Assembly (NCBI GenBank): GCA_016869895.1
Contig: VGDC01000015.1
Location: forward strand, 1-12,747
Direction of reading: 5' to 3'
Length of the DNA: 12,747 bases
Origin: Alphaproteobacteria bacterium
Lineage (GTDB): Bacteria > Pseudomonadota > Alphaproteobacteria > Rickettsiales > VGDC01
In this document: in pieces, positions 1 to 5,329 of the stretch
Layout of the letters: the number at the start of each line of letters is the position of its first letter
How positions within the stretch are numbered: position 1 is the stretch's first letter
The notes under the pieces: generated by a model
The model's input: the letters and a program-made list of their open reading frames with translations, nothing else
What the model was told of the DNA's origin: nothing
Databases searched by the model: none
Position numbers and translations under genes: made by a program

Positions 1-2
1 AG

Positions 3-2099
3 TTGCCGGATGCCCTGAAAACCACGCTGGCGCGTATGCAATTCGTCAATCCCACCCCCATTCAGGAACAGGCCATCCCTGTCGCCCTCGAAGGTCGCGA
101 CATCCTCGGCACCGCACAGACCGGCACGGGCAAGACCGCCGCGTTCACCGTGCCGTTGGTCGCTCGCCTGTTGGAAGACCCGAAAGCCACCGCGCTCATC
201 ATGTGCCCCACCCGCGAATTAGCGACTCAGGTCTCCAAAGTCGTCGTGGAACTGCTCGGCTTCAAAAGCTACATCAAGACCGCATTGCTCATCGGCGGCG
301 ACAGCATGGGCAAGCAGCTCATGCAGTTGAAGGCGAAGCCGCGCGTCATCGTCGGCACCCCTGGCCGTATCAACGACCACCTCGACCGCACCACCCTGCG
401 CCTCGACCAGACCAAAATCGTCGTGCTCGATGAAGCCGACCGCATGCTCGACATGGGCTTCGGCATCCAGATCGACGCCATCCTCGGCCACGTTCCCGCT
501 GAGCGTCAGACCATGCTCTTCTCCGCCACCCTGCCCCGCGAAATCCTCAATCTGGTGAAGAACTACCAGACCGACCCCGTGCGCATTTCCGTGGGCGAAG
601 CCAACGCCGCTGCCACCAAAGTCGAGCAATCCAGCGTGTTCCTCACCGCCGGTGAGAAATACGGTGAATTGCTGAAGCAGCTCGACCAGCGTGAAGGTTC
701 GGTCATCATCTTCGTGAAGACCAAATTCGGCGCAGACCGCCTCGCCACCCGCCTCGCGGAAGACAACCACCGCGTGGACGCCATTCACGGCGATCTCCAG
801 CAGCGCAAGCGCGAGCGCGTGATTCAGGCGTTCCGTGATAAGCGCCACCGTATCCTCGTCGCCACCGACGTCGCCGCTCGCGGTCTCGATATTCCGCACA
901 TCGAACACGTCATCAATTTCGACCTGCCGCAGAACCCGGAGGATTACATCCACCGCATCGGCCGCACCGCGCGTGCCAACAGCAAAGGTTCCGCTGTCAG
1001 CTTCGTCAGCCGCGACGAGAACCGCAAATGGCGCGCCATCAGCGACATGCTCGACCCCAACGCCGCCAAACAGGACAGCACCCATGTTTCCGCCTACCGC
1101 ACGGGCAAGCCTTTCGTGAAGGCCGGCGCGAAATCCAACCCCTTCGCCAAACAGGATAAATACGGCGCGCCGAAGAAATCCTACGGCGAGAAGGCTACCA
1201 TGCCGAAAGAGCGCAAGCCCTTCGCGGAACGCTCCAACGATGCCTATGAGCCAGCGCGCAGCACCGCCCCACGCCCTTGGCGCGATGCTAGCGCGGATAA
1301 ACCCGCGCACTCCGCTTCGGAAGGTTACAGCAAAAAGGCCTATACCCCGCGTGAAGACCGCGCGGAGAAGTCCTTCGACAAGCCTTACGGCAAAAAGCCC
1401 TTCGGTGAGAAGAAAGCTTTTGGTGAAAAGAAATTCGGCGAAAAGAAAGCTTTCGGAGACAAAAAACCTTGGGGCGAAAAGAAAGCCTTCGGTGATAAAA
1501 AACCCTTCGGCAAACCCGCCGCTGGCCGTCCTTGGCAGAGCGACGACACCTCGCCCGAACAGCGTGGCGAGCGTCCCGCAGCGCGTGATTTCGCCGAGCG
1601 GAAACCGAAGGAATTCGGTGAACGCAAGCCTTTCGGTCGCACCGCCGAGCAGCGTGCGGAACGTCCATCCCGTGGTGAACGTGCGCCCCGCGCCGAGCGC
1701 GCAGCGACCTACGAGAAAGCGGAACGCGCTCCTCGTGAATACGCTCCCCGTGAAGAAGGTGCTCGTGAATACACCAAAAAGCCCTTCGGCGAAAAGAAGG
1801 CCTTTGGTGAAAAGAAAGCATTCGGCGAGCGCAAGCCTTTTGGCGACAAGAAGCCCTATGAAGCCAAAAGCTTCGGCGACCGTCCTTATGTGAAGAAGCC
1901 TTTCGGTGAAAAGAAGGCTTTCGGCGAGAAAAAGGCCTTCGGTGAAAAGAAAGCCGATTTCACTTCGGATGCGCGCCCTGATTATGACGCATCCCGTCGC
2001 GCCTATAACGAGCGTCTTTCGGCGGCACAGGGACGCCCCATCAGCCCCAACGCCGGCAAACCCGCCGCGAAAAAACAATTCGCGAAGCGCCCGCGCTAA
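3..2099 (+). CDS. DEAD-box ATP-dependent RNA helicase (RhlE/DeaD-like), 5' end outside window
   Basis: ATP-dependent RNA helicase that remodels RNA duplexes and RNPs in the cytoplasm; this family acts in ribosome assembly, RNA decay and cold adaptation. Visible motifs, numbered from the first in-frame codon: Q-motif PTPIQ 17-21, Walker A AQTGTGKT 38-45, PTRELA 69-74, TPGR, DEAD 143-146, SAT 174-176, a VATDVAARGLD segment, and HRIGRTAR 317-324. The helicase core ends near residue 365. The remaining ~330 residues are a highly basic, low-complexity tail with two blocks of FGEKK repeats. The in-frame TTG at the left edge is probably not the true start: the aromatic residue normally upstream of the Q-motif is missing, so perhaps ten residues lie outside the window. 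An intrinsic terminator follows the stop, so it is likely the last gene of its transcript. Family certain; RhlE versus DeaD subfamily not. Confidence 0.95.
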   Translation: MPDALKTTLARMQFVNPTPIQEQAIPVALEGRDILGTAQTGTGKTAAFTVPLVARLLEDPKATALIMCPTRELATQVSKVVVELLGFKSYIKTALLIGGDSMGKQLMQLKAKPRVIVGTPGRINDHLDRTTLRLDQTKIVVLDEADRMLDMGFGIQIDAILGHVPAERQTMLFSATLPREILNLVKNYQTDPVRISVGEANAAATKVEQSSVFLTAGEKYGELLKQLDQREGSVIIFVKTKFGADRLATRLAEDNHRVDAIHGDLQQRKRERVIQAFRDKRHRILVATDVAARGLDIPHIEHVINFDLPQNPEDYIHRIGRTARANSKGSAVSFVSRDENRKWRAISDMLDPNAAKQDSTHVSAYRTGKPFVKAGAKSNPFAKQDKYGAPKKSYGEKATMPKERKPFAERSNDAYEPARSTAPRPWRDASADKPAHSASEGYSKKAYTPREDRAEKSFDKPYGKKPFGEKKAFGEKKFGEKKAFGDKKPWGEKKAFGDKKPFGKPAAGRPWQSDDTSPEQRGERPAARDFAERKPKEFGERKPFGRTAEQRAERPSRGERAPRAERAATYEKAERAPREYAPREEGAREYTKKPFGEKKAFGEKKAFGERKPFGDKKPYEAKSFGDRPYVKKPFGEKKAFGEKKAFGEKKADFTSDARPDYDASRRAYNERLSAAQGRPISPNAGKPAAKKQFAKRPR
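1380..1514 (+). repeat. Hexapeptide FG-E-KK repeat block 1 in helicase tail
   Basis: Codes for residues 460-504 of the helicase. Unit is about six residues, K-K-(A/P)-F-G-(E/D), with seven consecutive copies after a KPYGK lead-in. Phe is once replaced by Trp (KKPWGE), and one copy lacks the Ala/Pro, giving a five-residue unit. Codons vary between copies (GGT/GGC, TTC/TTT, AAA/AAG), so the repeat is conserved more at protein than DNA level. Likely an RNA-binding, disordered segment. Confidence 0.9.
1776..1955 (+). repeat. Hexapeptide FG-E-KK repeat block 2 in helicase tail
   Basis: Codes for residues 592-651 of the helicase. The 18-residue string KKPFGEKKAFGEKKAFGE occurs twice, flanking a degenerate middle (KPFGDKKPYEAKSFGDRPYV). 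It uses the same unit as block 1, which lies ~260 bp upstream, separated by an Arg/Glu/Ala-rich segment. Lengths are multiples of three, so the copies stay in frame; expansion by slippage or recombination followed by synonymous drift is the likely origin. Confidence 0.9.
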
Positions 2100-2124
2100 G
2101 CTTCAGCATTAGCCTAGAACAACG

Positions 2125-2160
2125 AAACCCGCAGGTTCATCACCTGCGGGTTTCTTGTTT
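2125..2160 (+). terminator. Rho-independent terminator after the helicase gene
   Basis: A perfect 12-bp stem (AAACCCGCAGGT at 2125-2136 pairs with ACCTGCGGGTTT at 2142-2153) encloses a five-base loop, TCATC. It is followed by a T-rich tract CTTGTTT. It begins 25 bases after the helicase stop and separates that gene from the porin. Confidence 0.92.
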
Positions 2161-2185
2161 GAAGCCGTCTGCGGGATCGGCTTCA
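2160..2185. repeat. Inverted repeat upstream of porin gene
   Basis: TGAAGCCG at 2160-2167 is the exact reverse complement of CGGCTTCA at 2178-2185, with a ten-base gap. It sits directly behind the helicase terminator and just before TTGACT at 2190. It could be an operator for the porin gene or a secondary hairpin; it lacks a T-tract. The gap contains CTGCGGG (2169-2175), a copy of seven bases of the terminator's right arm. Confidence 0.45.
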
Positions 2186-2288
2186 TGTCTTGACTATAGC
2201 ACCGCCCCTATAAAGAAACCATGCGCCCCTCACGCAGCAAGCACCTTTCAGATGCATGGATTTTTCACTTGATTATGGGGGGTTAGTC

Positions 2289-2324
2289 ATGTTCTATTAC
2301 TTTTTTCACATTTTTCCGACCTGA
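2289..2324 (+). other. Possible 11-residue Phe/Tyr-rich leader ORF upstream of porin
   Basis: ATG at 2289 opens an 11-codon frame reading MFYYFFHIFPT and ending at TGA 2322-2324. A GGGGGG run at 2277-2282 lies six bases upstream and could serve as a weak ribosome binding site. The frame ends six bases before the porin ATG and is in phase with it. Seven of 11 residues are Phe or Tyr, a composition seen in phenylalanine attenuator leader peptides. However, the region is simply T-rich, which alone gives Phe codons, and a porin is not an expected target. Weak call. Confidence 0.2.
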
Positions 2325-2330
2325 GTTTCC

Positions 2331-3548
2331 ATGCGAAGAATCCTGTTTTCCTGCCTCGCCCTGCTCCCTGCGCAAGCAGCCACCGCGAATGATGACATCA
2401 ATAACGCCCAATGGCGTGTGCATCCCGGCACGATTGAATTTTCCTTGCCGCAGCAGAAAACCAAATTCCTTTTCGATGGCTATGTGCAAGCGGATGGTTT
2501 CCTGCCGCTGAAACCGAACTCCGCGCAGGAAGATGCGGAATTACGCCGTATCCGCCCCACCATGCGCATTGAAATCGGTGATAATTTCTCGTCCAAGTTC
2601 TCCACCGAGCTTTCCGATGGGCGTAATGAATTGCAGGACGCTTACGGGACTTACGCATTCCACCCGAATTTCTCGCTGACGGCGGGTAAGATGAAAACCC
2701 CGCTTGGTCTTGAGATAAACCAGTCCAGCTCTGATATGCAATTCATCGAGCGCAGCCCCGTTTCCTCCCTGCTCCCCGGTCGTGAATACGGTCTGATGGC
2801 GGATGGTGAATTCAGCGAGAAAACCATCAGCTACTCCCTCGGCGTGTTCACCAACGGTGCGGAAGACGAAGGACCGGACGGTGAAGACTGGCGCAACCGC
2901 ACCTATGCCGCGCGCGTGCTTGTCAGCCCCTTCAAAGGTTCGGGAAGCGCGTTCGACAAGCTCCAGTTTGGCATCGGCGGGGATTACGGCGACCGCGACA
3001 GCACTCCCAGCCGCAAACGCTTGACCGGAGCGGAAAGCTCCGCAGGCGGCGAACTGCTGGATTACCTCGGCGCATCTCTGGCTGACGGCTCGACCATCCG
3101 CTTGTCTCCGCAGATGCACTGGTACCACGGGCCATTCGAGATGATGGGCGAATACGCCTATATCCGCCAAGGTACGCTGAACACCGCCACCAGTGCGCGC
3201 GACACGCTGGCGTTCCATGCCGCGCAGCTGAGCGTTGGCTACGTCCTCACCGGTGAGAACACCACCTATGGCCACCTGAACCCCGCCCGTCCCTTCAACC
3301 CCTCCGCCGGACAATGGGGCGCATGGGAAGTGACAGGCCGCATCGCTTATGTGGATGTGTCGGACGCGAATGACGCGCGTTTCGTGGACACCACCGCCTC
3401 CGCCGACAACCTCACCGCGCTGACGGCGGGTCTCAACTGGCACCTGAACAATTATGTGAAGGTGCTGTTGAACTATGAATACGCCACCTTCGACCAGAAC
3501 CTGCCGGAAGAGCAGAGCGTGTTCAGCCGTTTGCAGCTCGAATTCTAA
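2331..3548 (+). CDS. Porin of the phosphate-selective porin O/P (OprP/OprO) family
   Basis: Outer-membrane beta-barrel channel; in Pseudomonas, OprP and OprO take up phosphate and polyphosphate, but many family members have unknown specificity. The 405-residue product begins with a short Sec signal (MRRILFSCLALLPAQA, cleavage probably near residues 16-19). It then has the family pattern FDGYVQADG, ELRRIRPTMRIE, a LQDAYGTYAF strand, GKMKTPLGLE, and the characteristic ERSPVSSLLPG at 140-150. Alternating hydrophobic strands run to a C-terminal Phe (LQLEF), the usual recognition signal for the BAM assembly machinery. The start is the ATG before the signal peptide; no good Shine-Dalgarno precedes it, which is unusual. 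It is monocistronic between the helicase terminator and the PepSY genes. A Pho-regulon box was not recognised, so regulation by phosphate is not shown. Family fairly sure, substrate unknown. Confidence 0.87.
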   Translation: MRRILFSCLALLPAQAATANDDINNAQWRVHPGTIEFSLPQQKTKFLFDGYVQADGFLPLKPNSAQEDAELRRIRPTMRIEIGDNFSSKFSTELSDGRNELQDAYGTYAFHPNFSLTAGKMKTPLGLEINQSSSDMQFIERSPVSSLLPGREYGLMADGEFSEKTISYSLGVFTNGAEDEGPDGEDWRNRTYAARVLVSPFKGSGSAFDKLQFGIGGDYGDRDSTPSRKRLTGAESSAGGELLDYLGASLADGSTIRLSPQMHWYHGPFEMMGEYAYIRQGTLNTATSARDTLAFHAAQLSVGYVLTGENTTYGHLNPARPFNPSAGQWGAWEVTGRIAYVDVSDANDARFVDTTASADNLTALTAGLNWHLNNYVKVLLNYEYATFDQNLPEEQSVFSRLQLEF

Positions 3549-3598
3549 GCGCGTAGCATAAAACACACAGCATAATGGGTTTTTTACGGGGTCGCCTG

Positions 3599-3628
3599 TA
3601 GGGTGGGTCTGCTCATAAGCACATCCTA
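3599..3628 (+). other. Bulged hairpin in the leader of the first PepSY gene
   Basis: TAGGGTG (3599-3605) pairs with CATCCTA (3622-3628) using one G-U pair, and TGCT (3610-3613) pairs with AGCA (3618-3621) around a CATA loop. GGTC (3606-3609) is left as a 5' bulge. It lies 18 bases before the Shine-Dalgarno of the next gene. No T-tract follows, so it is not a convincing terminator for the porin; a leader structure or chance are the alternatives. Confidence 0.3.
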
Positions 3629-3659
3629 TCCACAAAACATGAATATAAGGACTCATCCC

Positions 3660-3938
3660 ATGAAAAAGCTCGTAGCACTCACCGCTGTCGCTTCCGTTGC
3701 CCTCTCCTCCGCCGCTTTCGCCATGAGCGACAAAGACCTGCTCGCGAAAGCGACCGTCTCCCTGACCGACGCTATCGCGCTGGCTGAGAAGAACCAGGCT
3801 GGTAAAGCCATCGAAGCTGACCTCAGCGAAGAAAAAGACACCCCCATCTGGGAAATCAAACTCCTGAATGGCGATCAGGAATTCGACGTGAAAGTGAACG
3901 GCGCGACCGGCACCATCATCGAATCCAAAAAAGACTGA
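3660..3938 (+). CDS. Small secreted PepSY-domain protein
   Basis: A 92-residue protein with a clear Sec signal peptide (MKKLVALTAVASVALSSAAFA, cleavage after residue 21) followed by one PepSY domain at about residues 33-88: SLTDAIALAEK helix, then the strands WEIKLLNGDQEFDVKVNGATGTI. PepSY domains are small alpha-beta folds found near extracytoplasmic peptidases and sensor proteins and proposed to inhibit or modulate them; the role of stand-alone periplasmic versions is poorly known. An in-frame ATG exists upstream at 3603, but the ATG at 3660 is chosen because AAGGA (3647-3651) stands eight bases before it and the signal peptide begins there. It is followed by its own terminator, and a longer paralogue lies directly downstream. 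Confidence 0.88.
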   Translation: MKKLVALTAVASVALSSAAFAMSDKDLLAKATVSLTDAIALAEKNQAGKAIEADLSEEKDTPIWEIKLLNGDQEFDVKVNGATGTIIESKKD

Positions 3939-3960
3939 TAATCAATCAGCATTACCTTTC

Positions 3961-3993
3961 AAGGGGAGGCTTCACCGCCTCCCCTTATTTTTT
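3961..3993 (+). terminator. Rho-independent terminator after first PepSY gene
   Basis: A perfect 10-bp stem, AAGGGGAGGC (3961-3970) with GCCTCCCCTT (3977-3986), has a six-base loop TTCACC and is followed by A and six T residues (3988-3993). The stem sequence is the same as that of the terminator after the second PepSY gene. Confidence 0.93.
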
Positions 3994-4069
3994 ACCGCAA
4001 AGTTTATTATTCCTTAACCGTTTGGATTTATGGTATAGAGGCTGACATATCCTTTCGGAGCTGCATTGA

Positions 4070-4495
4070 ATGCGTAAATTCTTCACTTACACCTGCGCTG
4101 CCTTCATCCTTTTCAGCCTCGTGAATCCTGTTCTGGCCTATGATGCCGACGATATGGCACAGGATGCCAAACTCCTGAACCGCACCAAGATTTCCCTCAC
4201 TGATGCCATCGCCATCGCCGAGAAACACAAGAACGGCAAAGGCTTCAACGCCTCGCTCGACGATTATGACGGCGCGGCGATATACAGCGTGACGGTCATT
4301 CAGGGCGATAAAAGCTATGATGTGGAGATCGACGCTTTAACCGGCGAAATCGCCGATGTTGTCTCCGAAGAGCACGACACGATAGAGCCATCCGCTGGCG
4401 TTGTGGAGCCCGCCATCCCTGAGGGCAGCATCGTTATTGAGGAAGGCGCGAGCGAACCGGAGACCCCCGAAGAAGCCGCGCTGGTCGAGCATTGA
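4070..4495 (+). CDS. Secreted PepSY-domain protein with acidic C-terminal tail
   Basis: A 141-residue protein with an N-terminal signal peptide (cleavage likely after NPVLA, residue 23). Its single PepSY domain spans about residues 41-94 and is clearly related to that of the preceding gene: ISLTDAIAIAEK matches VSLTDAIALAEK, and SYDVEIDALTGEI matches EFDVKVNGATGTI. Beyond the domain is a ~47-residue tail rich in Glu, Pro and Ala with almost no basic residues, absent from the shorter paralogue and probably disordered. GGAG at 4057-4060 stands nine bases before the ATG. A TATAGA hexamer at 4034-4039 could be a -10 box, but no convincing -35 is seen. Because a strong terminator separates it from the first PepSY gene, it probably has its own promoter. 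Function unknown beyond the domain; periplasmic modulation of a peptidase or sensor is a guess. Confidence 0.87.
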   Translation: MRKFFTYTCAAFILFSLVNPVLAYDADDMAQDAKLLNRTKISLTDAIAIAEKHKNGKGFNASLDDYDGAAIYSVTVIQGDKSYDVEIDALTGEIADVVSEEHDTIEPSAGVVEPAIPEGSIVIEEGASEPETPEEAALVEH

Positions 4496-4520
4496 ACGCA
4501 CCACGCTTGCACGGAATTAC

Positions 4521-4549
4521 AAAGGGGAGGCCTAGGCCTCCCCTTTTTT
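4521..4549 (+). terminator. Rho-independent terminator after second PepSY gene, possibly bidirectional
   Basis: A perfect 26-base palindrome at 4521-4546 forms an 11-bp stem (AAAGGGGAGGC with GCCTCCCCTTT) around a CTAG loop, followed by further T residues to 4549. It lies between convergent genes (PepSY on +, TetR on -). On the minus strand the stem is followed only by TTTG, so termination for the TetR gene is plausible but weaker. Confidence 0.92.
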
Positions 4550-4579
4550 GCTCCTCGACACTTAGCTTGAGGGCAATTC

Positions 4580-5200
4580 CTAATTTTTCTTCAGCACACC
4601 CGCGAAGAAGATATTCATCAGGCTGGGCGCGGATTTCTTCAAATCACGGTTATCGTTGTAACGCAGATAATCATTGAATATGCCGCAGACATAGGCATGC
4701 AAGGCGAAGGCGGCGAGTTCTGGGGTCATCCCCTCGACCAGACGCCCCTCCTCATGGGCTTTCACGAAACCTCGACCGAATTTAGCCAGCACATCCATAC
4801 GTTTCTGCACAGGACAGCAATTCTGGGCGATACTCATCTCATCGGGCTTCTCGCAGCGGAACATGATGATGCTGAAGACATTACGCATCCGCTCGTCCGT
4901 CGCCAGAAGCTGCAAAACATGGATGGTCGAAGCGCGCAACGCCTCGATGGGGTCCTTGGCCGATTGCATTTCTTCATCGAAGAAGGCATCTAGGGGAGCT
5001 TTCGCGCGCTCATGCACCGCACCGAAAAGCGCGGCTTTATTCTCGAAATGCCAGTATAACGCGCCACGGGTCACCCCCGCGCGTTTGGCGATTTCCTCCA
5101 AAGAGGCCGAGCCGACACCCTTCTCCAGAAACACGGATTCCGCCGCATCCAGAAGAAGTTCTCTTGTCTTCTCAGTATCTTCTTTATTCTTTCTGACCAT
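4580..5200 (-). CDS. TetR-family repressor of the AcrR/TtgR type, divergent to the efflux operon
   Basis: A 206-residue dimeric DNA-binding repressor. The N-terminal TetR helix-turn-helix covers about residues 12-55, with SLEEIAKRAGVTRGALYWHF including the recognition helix at 44-52. The rest is a ligand-binding helical domain. The segment FRCEKPDEMSIAQ (114-126) closely resembles the HKCEFVGEMAVVQ of E. coli AcrR, as I recall it, placing this protein with regulators of RND multidrug pumps. In that family, binding of pump substrates releases the repressor from DNA. It is divergent to the adaptor-pump-outer-membrane factor operon, and an AcrR-like operator sits between the two genes, so self-repression and repression of the pump are expected. 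Cys116 and the adjacent Cys128-Cys129 pair are notable. The start is supported by an AGG eight bases upstream and by the family-typical (M-x-RK) beginning. Confidence 0.93.
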   Translation of the reverse strand: MVRKNKEDTEKTRELLLDAAESVFLEKGVGSASLEEIAKRAGVTRGALYWHFENKAALFGAVHERAKAPLDAFFDEEMQSAKDPIEALRASTIHVLQLLATDERMRNVFSIIMFRCEKPDEMSIAQNCCPVQKRMDVLAKFGRGFVKAHEEGRLVEGMTPELAAFALHAYVCGIFNDYLRYNDNRDLKKSAPSLMNIFFAGVLKKN

Positions 5201-5267
5201 GCCTCATGCCTGACGAGTTGTTTTTTGCAGCGCATCATTTTTTTTGCTTCCGATGCGATGTTGTCTC

Positions 5268-5296
5268 TTGCAACCATACAATCATGTATGTATATT
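5268..5296 (+). promoter_or_regulatory. Predicted sigma70-like promoter of the efflux operon
   Basis: TTGCAA (5268-5273), a 17-base spacer and TATATT (5291-5296) match the -35/-10 consensus at 4 and 5 of 6 positions with ideal spacing. Transcription would start near 5302-5304, about 27 bases before the ATG at 5330. This position also argues against the longer in-frame starts at 5225 and 5288 for the adaptor. Confidence 0.65.
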
Positions 5297-5301
5297 GTCA
5301 C
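5273..5301 (-). promoter_or_regulatory. Predicted sigma70-like promoter of the TetR gene
   Basis: Reading the minus strand, GTGACA (5301-5296) is followed by exactly 17 bases and TATGGT (5278-5273), matching the -35/-10 consensus at 5 and 4 of 6 positions. Transcription would begin near 5266, leaving a leader of about 65 bases. It is interleaved with the opposing efflux promoter and with the inverted repeat at 5275-5290. Confidence 0.5.
5275..5290. promoter_or_regulatory. AcrR-like operator inverted repeat
   Basis: CATACA (5275-5280) and TGTATG (5285-5290) are exact reverse complements around ATCA. The right half extends to TGTATGTA (5285-5292), identical to a half-site of the E. coli AcrR operator (TACATACA...TGTATGTA), though the half-site spacing here is shorter. 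It lies wholly within the 17-bp spacer of the efflux promoter and overlaps the -10 box of the opposing TetR promoter, so repressor binding would block both. Assignment to the neighbouring repressor is inference. Confidence 0.65.
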
Positions 5302-5329
5302 CCATAAACTTTCAGAAAGCACCTCCTCT

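Noticed and set aside
1380..1955. Repeat blocks as a CRISPR-like or minisatellite array
   Set aside because: The repeats are in frame within the helicase coding sequence, vary synonymously, and have no unique spacers.
219..2078. 619-codon open frame on the minus strand opposite the helicase gene
   Set aside because: It is the mirror of a GC3-biased, repeat-rich gene; its translation is low-complexity Phe/Leu/Gly/Arg that reflects the sense repeats, with no recognisable domain and no ribosome site.
2190..2214. TTGACT followed by TATAAA as a porin promoter
   Set aside because: The spacing is only 13 bases, too short for a normal sigma70 promoter; read as a heat-shock-type promoter (CTTGAC, CCCCTAT) the gap is also short.
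2221..2286. 21-codon open frame (ATG 2221 to TAG 2284) in the porin leader
   Set aside because: No ribosome binding site, no composition bias or similarity; expected by chance in a 170-base gap.
3603..3659. Upstream in-frame start for the first PepSY gene
   Set aside because: The ATG at 3660 has AAGGA at the right spacing and begins a canonical signal peptide, which an extension would bury.
5225..5329. N-terminal extension of the adaptor from the ATG at 5225 or 5288
   Set aside because: These starts lie upstream of or within the predicted promoter and operator, and the added residues do not resemble a signal or adaptor N-terminus; the ATG at 5330 fits the membrane-anchor layout.
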